Shown: positions 28,264-36,817 of the stretch, piece by piece
Position numbering within the stretch: position 1 is the stretch's first letter
How the letters are laid out: each line of letters starts with the position of its first letter
Source: a virus
IMG/VR virus record: IMGVR_UViG_3300021963_000208
Span: 1-47,116 of that record
Length of the DNA stretch: 47,116 nt
Direction: 5' to 3' (one strand)
Position numbers and translations under genes: made by a program
Notes under the pieces: model-generated
What the model was told of the DNA's origin: nothing
Seen by the model: only the letters and a program-made list of their open reading frames with translations
The model's database searches: none

Positions 28264-29842
28264 TCCCTGATTGGCCAGGTTCTTGGTTTTGTAACTGGTT
28301 AGCATAGTCTTCAGTTCCTTTTGGCAACAGCATAGCATCATTGTTAATTTCAGTCTGGCCAGCTTGATCGTCATAATCAGGCGGAATCAAGTCGTTTTGC
28401 TTAAGCATTTCAAGCCACACAGATCTTGGAATTAATCCTTGTTGATACCATTCAGTAGCAAGTCTAAGCCAATCAGCACCTAATGGGATTGGATTAAAAT
28501 CAGCTGACAAAGAAAAATCGATATCAGCAGCTTTTAATTGAAGATCATAACGCCAATTAAGCATGAAACAGATAACTTGTTTCATTATATTGCTTATTTT
28601 GTTGTTAAGAGTACCTAGTTGTGCCGTTTGAGCAGCATTCCTGATTTCAAGAGCAACACCAGACTGAGCAGTTTCAGGCGTTAACATACGAATGCCCATC
28701 TTTGCCATTTCTTCAATAGAAGCAGCAATTGCGCGATCCATATCTTGTAATGCAGCTGTAGGTGTGTCTAAAATACCTGCAGTATCGCCTTGACGTAATC
28801 TAATCCAAGTTCCTAAACCACCACTAACAATTTCTTCAAAATCATCATCTGACATATCAGATGCAATATATGGCGTATAAGTAGATGCGCCATATAACAA
28901 GTGATTCCTTCTGCTCATTTTATTGTACAAGGAAACTTCTTTGTCAATAATTGGAGAAAGCATCGGCTCAATTGCATCAATACTGCCGTTTAGAGGCCAA
29001 GCAGGGATCATCTTAAGACGTTCGCCATTTGCCTGAATATTTTGAATAGTATTCTTAAGTACAAAAGCTGCTTTATGTGCTCCTGGCTGTTTCAGTATTT
29101 GACCTGCAACAACAGGCACATTAGTGGCCTTGTCTTCTCTTTTGTAAATTCTAATTTGATAATATCCGCTATCATCTAATTCATGAACCCATACTGTTTC
29201 AATCATATCAGGATGGAATTCATTTGAAACATATTCTTCCTCGTAACCTCTGACAATTACTCGACTAAGAACGTTTCTACCAAGTGTGTCTGTCTTAATT
29301 CTCCAATTAATGATAGACTCAGCTTGCATTAAAATAGGGTATGGCTTATATTTAGCTAATTCTTCTCTTGTTAAAGCTTCAACATTAGTTATTTGAGGGT
29401 AATCTACAAAAATCCAAGCACGGCTTGTTTGCACTTCTTCCCATAATGCAGAATCAAGGAAAGATGCTAAAGGAGAGTCGTCTCTGCCAAACTCATTCAT
29501 AATCCAGTTCTGAGCATCTGCAGGGATGTTTTCAGGTAGATTAAGAACAGGTTGTTTTCTGAGAAGGCCTCCTACTAGCATCTTTGAAAACTGAGCTACA
29601 ATTCCTGGCAATTCGGCTTCCGCTTTATAGAAGTCATATTGCCTTTGATCCATAGAGGGTGAGAATGGGATTAGTAAGTTGTTAAAGCGCAATACATCTA
29701 CCGTACTGTCAAATTCTTTAACATAACGCTCCCCACTACAGACAGCTCTGCTTTTATTCCATAAAGGTTTTAAAGATTCAAAAGAAGCGTTAGGATCTGC
29801 AACAGTTTTGACTGAAGCTTGGGCAGCGTTCACTACAACCAT
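28256..29842 (-). CDS. Portal protein, DUF4055 type (528 aa)
   Basis: The start is at ATG 29842 with GAGGGG upstream. The N-terminus (about 20-90) includes LKPLWNKSRAVCSGERYVKEF and FYKAEAELPGIVAQFSKMLVGGLLRKQP, and the middle has WAFVDYP-like RAWIFVDYPQ; together these follow the DUF4055 portal family. A later segment (about 330-420) with ISGGLGTWIRLRQGD and helices reading MTPETAQSGVALEIRNAAQ is a typical wing/stem part. Twelve copies should form the DNA entry vertex, and the next gene (the MuF fusion) would bind near it. Confidence 0.85.
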   Translation of the reverse strand: MVVVNAAQASVKTVADPNASFESLKPLWNKSRAVCSGERYVKEFDSTVDVLRFNNLLIPFSPSMDQRQYDFYKAEAELPGIVAQFSKMLVGGLLRKQPVLNLPENIPADAQNWIMNEFGRDDSPLASFLDSALWEEVQTSRAWIFVDYPQITNVEALTREELAKYKPYPILMQAESIINWRIKTDTLGRNVLSRVIVRGYEEEYVSNEFHPDMIETVWVHELDDSGYYQIRIYKREDKATNVPVVAGQILKQPGAHKAAFVLKNTIQNIQANGERLKMIPAWPLNGSIDAIEPMLSPIIDKEVSLYNKMSRRNHLLYGASTYTPYIASDMSDDDFEEIVSGGLGTWIRLRQGDTAGILDTPTAALQDMDRAIAASIEEMAKMGIRMLTPETAQSGVALEIRNAAQTAQLGTLNNKISNIMKQVICFMLNWRYDLQLKAADIDFSLSADFNPIPLGADWLRLATEWYQQGLIPRSVWLEMLKQNDLIPPDYDDQAGQTEINNDAMLLPKGTEDYANQLQNQEPGQSGNV

Positions 29843-29843
29843 A

Positions 29844-30110
29844 TCAACCCCTCAATTTCTGATTGAACTCGGCGATAGAACCAACAAATTTTTCACGAGA
29901 ATTAGCATTGTAAGCTTCAATACCGTCTTCCGTAGGTTTGATTTGCCAGTTTGCAGGAACTTTGTCAATAAAAGCACCTTCAACATTAGCCTTAGGCTGT
30001 TCTTCAACTTGAGGCTGTTCTGTTTCAGGTTGCATAACTTCAGTTGTTTGTTCAACTTTAATCTCATCAGAGATTTCAGTTTGTGTTTTAGGATTGATTT
30101 TGATTTCCAT
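29844..30110 (-). CDS. Hypothetical acidic protein (88 aa)
   Basis: The product starts MEIKINPKTQTEISDE and is dominated by Glu, Gln, Val and Pro (about residues 15-45). It ends in a small ordered region with WQIKPTEDGIEAYNANSREKFVGSI. AAGGAATATTT upstream supports the start. It ends one base before the portal gene. Proteins with this ending, a short domain that recalls the tail of phage structural accessories, commonly precede the portal. The role is unknown. Confidence 0.65.
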   Translation of the reverse strand: MEIKINPKTQTEISDEIKVEQTTEVMQPETEQPQVEEQPKANVEGAFIDKVPANWQIKPTEDGIEAYNANSREKFVGSIAEFNQKLRG

Positions 30111-30131
30111 AAATATTCCTTAATAATAAAA

Positions 30132-30155
30132 GATCAGGAGCCAAAGCCTTTGATC
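30132..30155 (-). terminator. Rho-independent terminator
   Basis: On the minus strand GATCAAAGGC...TCCTGATC folds with a 5-bp outer stem and a short inner GGC/GCT stem, followed by TTTTATTATT. It comes right after the 76-aa gene and before the 88-aa gene, so it probably ends the fibre-region transcript before the portal operon. Confidence 0.5.
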
Positions 30156-30157
30156 GT

Positions 30158-30388
30158 TTACTCATCGGCTGGCAGTGGCGTATTTCCTTTTTCAAGCCAT
30201 TTTAAATATTCTGCAAACTCCTCATTAGCAGGATTGTTTAAAAGAACTTTACTATCTGAAATACGTAATACATATTGGTAATAACCTAAATTCACTAATT
30301 TATACATCAAGATTTCTACACTAAAGTCTATAACAAGACTAGTAGCATAACTACCTTGCGGTAGACTCAATAATGCTCCATAAAACAC
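30158..30388 (-). CDS. Small hypothetical protein (76 aa), GTG start
   Basis: The frame opens after a stop and starts with GTG at 30388 (encoded as M). The C-terminal half (NPANEEFAEYLKWLEKGNTPLPADE) has the EYLKWLxxGNTPLPAD form commonly seen in phage tail-associated or fibre-assembly proteins. The N-terminal part is hydrophobic (YATSLVIDFSVEILMYKLV). No clear ribosome-binding site was found, so the true start, or a frameshift joining it to the upstream reading frame, remains open. Confidence 0.5.
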   Translation of the reverse strand: MFYGALLSLPQGSYATSLVIDFSVEILMYKLVNLGYYQYVLRISDSKVLLNNPANEEFAEYLKWLEKGNTPLPADE

Positions 30389-30426
30389 CAGCCATATCTT
30401 GGAGAACCAACAACACTACCATTATT

Positions 30427-30543
30427 TCATGTATAGCTACCAGAACCGTATACGTTTCTGTTTACGCTAATCGAATGTTCGGCAATTACAATACTCGGAG
30501 GTTGTACTGCAGATGTTACTATAGGCTTAAAAATTAAAAACAT
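30427..30543 (-). CDS. Very small tail-type protein (38 aa), uncertain
   Basis: The frame from ATG 30543 to TGA 30427 encodes MFLIFKPIVTSAVQPPSIVIAE... ending in VYGSGSYT, with composition like a short tail-decoration peptide. No ribosome-binding site is visible. The same frame continues coding-like beyond the TGA (NNGSVVGSPRYGWCF) to a second TGA at 30367, so it may be a decaying remnant of a longer protein. Confidence 0.35.
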   Translation of the reverse strand: MFLIFKPIVTSAVQPPSIVIAEHSISVNRNVYGSGSYT

Positions 30544-30560
30544 ATTTTGTTTATAAGAAT

Positions 30561-30583
30561 AAAAGTGGCACAAGGCCGCTTTT
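30561..30583 (-). terminator. Bidirectional terminator
   Basis: AAAAGTGGC and GCCGCTTTT pair around a short loop, with one internal mismatch, giving A-tract and T-tract on opposite sides. On the minus strand it follows the 61-aa gene region and ends in CTTTTATT. It marks the left edge of the GC-rich block. Confidence 0.6.
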
Positions 30584-30627
30584 AGGGTTTAGACTGCGGG
30601 AATCTTCTTGTGTGGGCCAATAAATCA

Positions 30628-30813
30628 TTAACGCTTTAAGCCAGATAAAATCGTGTCATACGCAAACTGCGCCCAAGGACTACGTTCAGGGCGTACATTA
30701 ACGCTATCAGGCAAGGCAGGGGCTTTGTCTCGAAGGTGGCGCGGGCCACTTCCTTGTCGAGTTGATTTACTATAAAAGCGGGTTGATGACCGCTGTCGAC
30801 GTTTCCTTGTCAA
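30628..30813 (-). CDS. Small basic protein (61 aa), TTG start
   Basis: The frame opens with TTG at 30813, preceded by GGAG about eight bases upstream, and overlaps the end of the next upstream gene by 44 bases. The product is Arg- and Ser-rich (TRKRRQRSSTRFYSK) and ends in SPWAQFAYDTILSGLKR. The ending looks like part of a conserved phage protein, but no family is claimed. The codon choice is GC-rich, matching the neighbouring block and not the rest of the window. Confidence 0.4.
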   Translation of the reverse strand: MTRKRRQRSSTRFYSKSTRQGSGPRHLRDKAPALPDSVNVRPERSPWAQFAYDTILSGLKR

Positions 30814-31006
30814 TTACAAGAACTCCATCACAGGCAATGTTCCAGTCATCACTCAGTTGCTCTTTCTCGCTAATTGAAGGTACGTTCAGCTTGAAGTGCT
30901 TAAACAGGTATTCCTGTTTGTCAACAAAGACTCGCCAGACGTGATCGGGCGTACCTTTTCCTGGCTGGCCCCGGCTCTTGTTAAAACGGATGGAGATGTG
31001 GCTCAT
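30770..31006 (-). CDS. Hypothetical protein (78 aa) coupled to the oxygenase gene
   Basis: The start is ATG at 31006 (MSHISIRFNKSRGQPGKG), overlapping the oxygenase stop as ATGA. The product has an ordered central part (DHVWRVFVDKQEYLFKHFKLNVPS) and a C-terminal GVLVIDKETSTAVINP strand pattern. Reading it in longer form from 31114 is possible but unsupported. Its DNA is GC-rich, as in the whole 30.6-33.0 kb block. Small proteins directly after the phage 2OG-Fe(II) oxygenase are common in marine and freshwater phages, from memory. Confidence 0.6.
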   Translation of the reverse strand: MSHISIRFNKSRGQPGKGTPDHVWRVFVDKQEYLFKHFKLNVPSISEKEQLSDDWNIACDGVLVIDKETSTAVINPLL

Positions 31007-31644
31007 ATGACGATTGGCCCAGCAGGGCGCTCCATGGCTTTCACAGACACATTGAAGTGGATGAACTTCACGGACTCGTTGGAAGCGTTTCGAGTGAACG
31101 AGTGAGGCAACCAAGAGTTTGAGAACACCATCAGACCGGGCTGCGGCTTAATGAATAGCGAGTTGTTGGCGTCCTTAACCTGCGACTGATCTTTCAGCGG
31201 CAGACTGGCTTGAACCTTGCCGGGCCGAGGGTCGTGCAACTCGATCATCGAGCCGTTTTCAGGTGTGCTCATAAAGTAGAAACCCGAGATGACCACGCCG
31301 TGCGGGTGAACATGCTGTTCCATGCCGGAATACTTAAAGTGCTCTTGCGCCCACATTTCACTGACGTATGCGCCGAGGCCGTCCATGTTGTAGCCCTGCG
31401 AGTCCAAGATGGCCCAAGCCGAATCAGCAATGAACTGCTCAAAAGCATTCGTGCGCCCAACACCAATCATGCTGCCGGACATCACGGATGGGTAGGTCTC
31501 GTTCATCGGCATTGCCGCTTTGGAGGCGGCAAGCAACTCATTAGAAACAGCAGACGCAGCGTCCAGAAACTCTGGCTTTTGAATCGTGTACACCATCGAG
31601 GCAAAGTAGCCTGCAGGAGCCAAAATGGCTTGTGGTTGGTTCAT
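31003..31644 (-). CDS. 2OG-Fe(II) oxygenase-like protein (213 aa)
   Basis: The product fits the TIGR02466-type putative 2OG-Fe(II) oxygenases common in cyanophages. Residues 105-125 (YSGMEQHVHPHGVVISGFYF) provide His 111, 113 and 115. LHDPRPG (D138) follows, and LVFSNSWLPHSF-like VFSNSWLPHSFTR gives H181, with a closing beta strand VKFIHFNVSV. The His/Asp/His arrangement agrees with an iron centre, though which residues bind is inferred. The start is ATG at 31644, close to the stop of a fibre-type gene. It lies in a GC-rich module with fibre genes. In phages such proteins may modify host or fibre substrates; the substrate here is unknown. Confidence 0.7.
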   Translation of the reverse strand: MNQPQAILAPAGYFASMVYTIQKPEFLDAASAVSNELLAASKAAMPMNETYPSVMSGSMIGVGRTNAFEQFIADSAWAILDSQGYNMDGLGAYVSEMWAQEHFKYSGMEQHVHPHGVVISGFYFMSTPENGSMIELHDPRPGKVQASLPLKDQSQVKDANNSLFIKPQPGLMVFSNSWLPHSFTRNASNESVKFIHFNVSVKAMERPAGPIVI

Positions 31645-31647
31645 GGT

Positions 31648-31998
31648 TTAGGCCGGTGAGCAAGTGTTCCAAGGGGCGGATTTTGCCACCGGACGCACAG
31701 GAGGATTGGCCTTGAGTTCCAACATGCGGGTCAGCATGGTCTCAAGCTGCGCTTCTTTGCCAGCAGGCAAAGCTGACTTGACCCATGCAATCACCTGAGC
31801 CTCTGTCAAATTTGCAAACGGAGTGAAGGCCGCTGCGTCTGGAGCACCCAATCGCGTGACATTGCGAATATTGACAGTGTTAACACCGTCTGTTGCGGTG
31901 ACTGTGAATTGCACAGCCACCACCGCGTCGGTATTGCTGTCAATGGTTTGAGTCATGAGGCCATTCTTTGAGATTGACCAAGTTATTGTTGCAACCAT
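31648..31998 (-). CDS. Small tail/fibre-type protein (116 aa), DUF7936-like
   Basis: The start is ATG at 31998 (MVATITWSISKNGLMTQT), supported by AAAGGATTTTTT; an upstream in-frame start at 32013 is less likely. The opening VATITWxIS followed by a beta-rich domain (VVAVQFTVTATDGVNTVNIRNVTR) is characteristic of a small protein family found with cyanophage tail genes. The C-terminus is a helical segment (AQVIAWVKSALPAGKEAQLETML) and then Pro-rich. It lies between a YadA-like repeat protein and the oxygenase. Confidence 0.6.
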   Translation of the reverse strand: MVATITWSISKNGLMTQTIDSNTDAVVAVQFTVTATDGVNTVNIRNVTRLGAPDAAAFTPFANLTEAQVIAWVKSALPAGKEAQLETMLTRMLELKANPPVRPVAKSAPWNTCSPA

Positions 31999-32016
31999 AA
32001 AAAATCCTTTCAATCT

Positions 32017-33012
32017 TTAACCGTAGGTTATTTCTTTGGTTGTGGGGTTGTAGTACAAGTGGTATGCAGTCGTTGCGTTTCTTACCGGAGCTAGGTGCAT
32101 CTGACAAGCGCCGGTCGGAGTTAATGATGCCCCAGTAGCGTTAATAGCTATTGAGTTTGCTGGCATAGATATATCACCTGCATAAGCACCAATTGCTACA
32201 GAATTAACCCCTTGACTCACGCCGCCAGCAGCATGTCCAATTGCAACCGCGCGGCAGCTTTGTAAACAGACGCCCGCGCCACTACCGATGGCAACAGCCT
32301 GCCAGCCTTGGTTAAAATTACCGGCGGAACTGCCGATGGCAACAGCATCTGCTAGTTGGGAATAAGACCCCGCGCTGAATCCGATGGCAACAGCGGTGCA
32401 CCCCTGCGTCACCAAACCCGCTTGATTGCCAATGGCGATAGACCCAACGCCTTGCAGACAATTGCCCGCATATGGACCAACGGCAACAGCCGCCCAGCTT
32501 TGCTGTGAACTTCCTGCAGCTGAACCAACTGCAACGGCGCAAGCCATTTGGGCATTACCCCCTGCGCTGGTGCCAATAGCAACAGCAGCGCTTCCTTGAC
32601 CCGTGCAGGCAGCGCCTGCGCCGACGGCGACAGCGCCTGGACCCTGGCAGTCAGCCGCCGCGTTATACCCAATTGCTACGGTACAAGAGCCTTGCCCGTT
32701 AAAACCTGCCAAGTACCCAATTGCTGTTGATTGAGTCGTGGGGCCTAACCCGTTGCAAAGAGTTCGTCCATACACAATACCGGCAACAGTAGGCGTGGCG
32801 CCAGGTGTGCTACTAATTTGAGGTAACTGTGCTGTAGGCACTTTTCCAGTAGCATCCAACGAGGCGACACCGTTTGCGGAACCTTTTTCAGAAGAAGGGA
32901 TTCTAGTATTAATATCTGTATTTAAGTTGATAAAATTGGTATCAACCTCAGCATTAGTGAGAGGACTACCTTTGGCTGTAGCTCCGGTCTCACGAGTAAT
33001 GATAATTGCCAT
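32017..33012 (-). CDS. YadA-head-like repeat tail fibre (331 aa)
   Basis: The N-terminus (about 1-75) has a typical fibre attachment domain with GSPLTNAEVDTNFINLNTD and GVASLDATGKVPTAQLPQ. Residues about 85-300 are at least ten tandem repeats of roughly 14-28 residues built on AVAIGxxAG, the Hep_Hag/YadA head repeat of trimeric bacterial adhesins. The C-terminal part forms a short tail (AYHLYYNPTTKEITYG). The start has GAGGACTATAA upstream. I infer a trimeric fibre that binds a host surface structure. The DNA is GC-rich and repetitive. Confidence 0.8.
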   Translation of the reverse strand: MAIIITRETGATAKGSPLTNAEVDTNFINLNTDINTRIPSSEKGSANGVASLDATGKVPTAQLPQISSTPGATPTVAGIVYGRTLCNGLGPTTQSTAIGYLAGFNGQGSCTVAIGYNAAADCQGPGAVAVGAGAACTGQGSAAVAIGTSAGGNAQMACAVAVGSAAGSSQQSWAAVAVGPYAGNCLQGVGSIAIGNQAGLVTQGCTAVAIGFSAGSYSQLADAVAIGSSAGNFNQGWQAVAIGSGAGVCLQSCRAVAIGHAAGGVSQGVNSVAIGAYAGDISMPANSIAINATGASLTPTGACQMHLAPVRNATTAYHLYYNPTTKEITYG

Positions 33013-33030
33013 TTATAGTCCTCTCGTTGA

Positions 33031-33483
33031 TTAGGCCACAGTAACTTTCCAAGTGATCGTCAAGGTATCCAGAGCACCTTTATTAATCACATCGAACTTT
33101 GTACGGCAAAGCATATCACCAGCAGAAGCAGCATTGAAAATACCAGCTTCAGTGATAGCAGCGGTTGCTGTACCAGGATTGAATGTAGCAACGTACTGAA
33201 CGGAGTCATTAGCCACAGTAGTAGTGACAATAGTCGTAGACGTCAGAGCAACACGAGCAGATTCGGTCTGAAGTGCAGTCTGAGCATCAGCAGCAGCGTT
33301 AGTACCAGTACCAACCGCCATGTGCGACATCACGTTCTTAGCAACACCAACCATACGGCTAGCAATGTAAGCCAGACCAGAGTCAACAACTAAGTTCTTC
33401 TCTTGCTGCAGCTTAACATTACCATTCTCATCGGTCAGAACGAAGCTAACAAGGCCAGTAGCCTTAATTTTATCGTTGATCAT
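33031..33483 (-). CDS. Tail/fibre structural protein (150 aa)
   Basis: The product begins MINDKIKATGLVSFVLTDENGNV and contains LVVDSGLAYIASRMVGVAKNVMSHMAVGTGT, followed by beta strands and ITEAGIFNAASAGDMLCRTKFDVINKG. This pattern is frequent in small phage fibre or tail proteins. It starts near the stop of the 1102-aa gene (gap 12 bases) and is followed by the YadA-like fibre gene. I infer a fibre-base or adapter role. Confidence 0.65.
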   Translation of the reverse strand: MINDKIKATGLVSFVLTDENGNVKLQQEKNLVVDSGLAYIASRMVGVAKNVMSHMAVGTGTNAAADAQTALQTESARVALTSTTIVTTTVANDSVQYVATFNPGTATAAITEAGIFNAASAGDMLCRTKFDVINKGALDTLTITWKVTVA

Positions 33484-33495
33484 TTTTAAATTTCC

Positions 33496-36400
33496 TTAAA
33501 TTGTGTAATTTGAACCAACAAATCCAGTCTGAACGTAAGTACTACTTAGGTAGTCTTGTTTATTCGCCCATCTGTATTCGCTAAATGTTGTCGTTTCAGA
33601 CAACGCCTTTGTAAATGTCTGTAGATATGTGTCAGAAGCAATAGCTATCTCAGATAAACTCTTAGATGCACTAACTGCAATATTCTCAATGCTTGTTACT
33701 GTTTCTACAATAGACTTTGCATTTAAGAATGAATTTACATCGTTTGTTGCTACTGATTCATCAACAGATCTGTTATATGAGGTTGCACTAGAGAACAAAT
33801 CAGATAACGTAGACGTGTCTAACAAGCCCTTACCGACTTGAGCTGTCTGGTCGTCATCAATGTTTGCATTTCCGTAAAAATCGTCAGTGGTCTGAACAAC
33901 ATCAGATAAGTTATAAGTGAAATTATAGGTTATTTGCTCGGACACAGTCGCAAGGTCTTCAATGCCTTTAATTGGCACAAAAGAGATAACCTCATTACCT
34001 ATACTTGTAGTACTTGACAGTGCTTTTGATGCGCTAAATGCGATTTGATCTGCTAAATTTGTTGCGCCTGCAACAAAGTCAGGTTGAACGTAATCCTTCT
34101 CTTCAATAAACACAACACTTACCTGTCGGCTTATTTCATCAGAAATACTTCCATTGTCTGCTAAGAGTTTGAAACCTTCAAAGCTTAATACATCATCTAG
34201 ATTGATAGAATCAACAAAGCCCTTTGCTAACGTATAAAATAACAAATCAGTATTTTCTACTAAATCTAAGAAAGGTTTATAGAATGTAATTTCAAATAAT
34301 ACAGAGTCAGATGTTGTAGTGTCATCTTTAACAACCTTGTCAAAGAATGCATATTGATCATCGTCAATATTAGCTTCTCCAAGAACGTCATCTGTTGTAA
34401 CAATCGTGTCTTGCAACACAGACGATACATTAAATGCCAGCTGATCTGAGTTTGTAGATGTGTCTTCAATACCTTTTGTAGGCGATAAGTAAGCAACATC
34501 AGAGTTCGTGGTAGTTTCTCTGTATTCAGGTGCTACAATGAAATTTGCGACATCTGATGCAGGCACTGACTCAATATAAGCCGGTGCAATTAAGAAACTA
34601 TTTATATCTGAGTTATTAATACTATCTGAAAGCGGTCTTTCTGCTGAAAACGCCACTTGATCAGATGCAATCGCTGAGTCTTCCTTTACAATACCTAATG
34701 AGTAGCTTAACAAATCAGAAACAACACTGTTATCAATGACTGCTTTTGATAAATGCAAGCTAATTTGGTCAGGTATGCTAGTAAGACTTTCAAAGACTCG
34801 ATTATAAATTACAACTCGAACAAAATCTTCTACAGTAATATTAAGTTCTGTAAATACTTTGTCAACACCACTAGATAATTGATCAGAGGCATATAAAGAT
34901 GCCACGTAATCAGGCAACACAAAATGCTCAGTAAAGTAGCTATTGTCAATAATAACTTTTTGAGTTACGTTTGACACAACTTCTGAGACTTGTGCTACAT
35001 CAAGCTTTGTTGATTCAATCAAATTAGATACAATGTCGGTAATGACGTTAGAGTCATCAAAGTATCTAATCCAACTTATCGTAGTTGTAAACAAGTCTGT
35101 AACAGGAATTATATCTCTAACAACCTTCTCAAAGAACGCATATTGATCATCATCAATGTTTGCTTCACCAAGGACATCGTCTGTAGTAAGAATTATATCT
35201 TCAAATACCGGTTTAATATGGAATACAATTTGCTCTGCAGCTAATGAAGTATCTAATAGTGTCTTTTGAGCAACTTTAGAGATTTCTTCAGAAAGTGTAG
35301 ATGGGTCTACAATGCCTTTGCCGATTAATTTATAATCAACATCAGTAAATGTAGAGGTTTCTCTATACTCAGGCGCTACAAGAAGACTTGCAACATCTGA
35401 AGCAGGCACTGACTCAACATAAGCCGGTGCAATTAAGAAACTGTTTACATCTGTGTTGTTGATAGAATCAACAAGGCCTTTTACTAATGTATAAAATAGA
35501 TATTCAGTATTCTGAACAGAGTCCACAAAGTCTCTGTAGAATGCAATTGCAAATGAAATAGAATCAGATGTGCTAAAGTCATCTTTAACAACTTTCTCAA
35601 AGAACGCATATTGATCATCGTCAATATTAGCTTCTCCGAATACGTCGTCAGTTGTAACAATAATATCTGTCAATACAGAAGAAACATTAAAAGCAAATTT
35701 GTCTTGTGCAAACAAACCTCTAGTATAGTTGTAATACCCTTCTAAATTTAAAACATAGTCAGCGGTGGCATATGGACCTTCTGTAAGGATCCTATTAAAC
35801 TCTGCAATCCTGCTAACTGTATCAGACGTAATAGGAGTATCTTCAACACCTTTTGTAGGTGACAATGTAACTGTATCAGAATTTGTAAATGTTTCTATGT
35901 ATTCAGGCGAAACAAGCAAGCTTGCTACATCTGATGCAGGTACAGTTTCTACATAAACAGGTGCTATTAAGAAACTATTTATATCTGAATTAGAAATATT
36001 GTCAGTTAAGGGTTTTTCTGAAGAGATTGCAATACTATCAGTTGTAATTAAGCTGTCTGTTTTGACTATGCCTAAAAAATAGCTTAGTAAATCAGACATC
36101 ACACTAGTATCAAACTTAACTGATTCAACAACATTAGATACAATGTCATTAACTACATTAAAGTCATCAAAATACCTCAGTCGACTTATTTCAGTTATAA
36201 ATAAGTCAGATACAGGTACAACATCTCTTACTACCTTTTCAAAGAACGCATATTGATCATCATCAATGTTAGCTTCGCCTAGAACGTCATCTGTAGTTAA
36301 GATTGTGTCTAACAGAATTGTTTTAATGTCAAAAACAATTTGTTCAGTTGCTGTAGATGTGTCTAATAGAGCGCTTTGAATTAGTTTTGAAATTTGTTCT

Positions 36401-36804
36401 GAAAGAATCGAAGTCTCAAATAAGCCTTTGCCTACTAATTTAGAATTAACATCTGAAAAGGTTGCTGTCTCTTCAAACAGCTTAGCAAATAGCTTAGTAA
36501 AGTAATCTGTAAGACTTAAATTCTCTGAAAATGCTTTTCTAGTTTCAGCGCTAAATTGATCTAGCGCCTGAATTAAGTGTTGATTGAACTTAAATAGTGT
36601 AGGTTCAGGAATTACTTCCTCGCCATAGCCATCTAATTCAACACGGAAACTAGACTCTTTTTGAACTACGATACCTAAAGTATCAACTTCGTTTAAGTCA
36701 GCTACTAGTGTAGGCGTATTAATTTCAGTATTTAATTCTTTTACTTTAAGTTCAGCAATTAGCGGTACTGAAGCAGTGACTTTAATTACTTTTTCGTCTG
36801 ACAT
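33496..36804 (-). CDS. Repeat-rich putative fibre or tail protein (1102 aa)
   Basis: The product is acidic, with many Ser, Asp, Val and Ile, and organised in imperfect repeats of about 30-45 residues that include the patterns TTDDVLGEANIDDDQYAFFEKVV, SFLIAPxYVExVPASDVAS and LSYFLGIVKxDS. The first pattern occurs four times in full and once degenerate. There is no signal peptide or membrane segment. The start lies 13 bases from the previous gene and the gene leads the fibre operon. It is probably an elongated virion protein, but no domain is recognised. Confidence 0.7.
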   Translation of the reverse strand: MSDEKVIKVTASVPLIAELKVKELNTEINTPTLVADLNEVDTLGIVVQKESSFRVELDGYGEEVIPEPTLFKFNQHLIQALDQFSAETRKAFSENLSLTDYFTKLFAKLFEETATFSDVNSKLVGKGLFETSILSEQISKLIQSALLDTSTATEQIVFDIKTILLDTILTTDDVLGEANIDDDQYAFFEKVVRDVVPVSDLFITEISRLRYFDDFNVVNDIVSNVVESVKFDTSVMSDLLSYFLGIVKTDSLITTDSIAISSEKPLTDNISNSDINSFLIAPVYVETVPASDVASLLVSPEYIETFTNSDTVTLSPTKGVEDTPITSDTVSRIAEFNRILTEGPYATADYVLNLEGYYNYTRGLFAQDKFAFNVSSVLTDIIVTTDDVFGEANIDDDQYAFFEKVVKDDFSTSDSISFAIAFYRDFVDSVQNTEYLFYTLVKGLVDSINNTDVNSFLIAPAYVESVPASDVASLLVAPEYRETSTFTDVDYKLIGKGIVDPSTLSEEISKVAQKTLLDTSLAAEQIVFHIKPVFEDIILTTDDVLGEANIDDDQYAFFEKVVRDIIPVTDLFTTTISWIRYFDDSNVITDIVSNLIESTKLDVAQVSEVVSNVTQKVIIDNSYFTEHFVLPDYVASLYASDQLSSGVDKVFTELNITVEDFVRVVIYNRVFESLTSIPDQISLHLSKAVIDNSVVSDLLSYSLGIVKEDSAIASDQVAFSAERPLSDSINNSDINSFLIAPAYIESVPASDVANFIVAPEYRETTTNSDVAYLSPTKGIEDTSTNSDQLAFNVSSVLQDTIVTTDDVLGEANIDDDQYAFFDKVVKDDTTTSDSVLFEITFYKPFLDLVENTDLLFYTLAKGFVDSINLDDVLSFEGFKLLADNGSISDEISRQVSVVFIEEKDYVQPDFVAGATNLADQIAFSASKALSSTTSIGNEVISFVPIKGIEDLATVSEQITYNFTYNLSDVVQTTDDFYGNANIDDDQTAQVGKGLLDTSTLSDLFSSATSYNRSVDESVATNDVNSFLNAKSIVETVTSIENIAVSASKSLSEIAIASDTYLQTFTKALSETTTFSEYRWANKQDYLSSTYVQTGFVGSNYTI
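34340..36280 (-). repeat. Tandem/dispersed repeats inside the 1102-aa gene
   Basis: A DNA block including GCATATTGATCATC recurs near 34346, 35128, 35608 and 36248. Each copy encodes the IDDDQYAFF(E/D)KVV segment. Intervals of about 480-780 bases indicate duplication of larger units with divergence between them. Confidence 0.8.
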
Positions 36805-36817
36805 AATAAGCTCCTAA

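Noticed and set aside
30367-30543. TGA read as Trp (alternative genetic code)
   Set aside because: Clear genes here use TGG for Trp and end in TGA at overlapping ATGA junctions.
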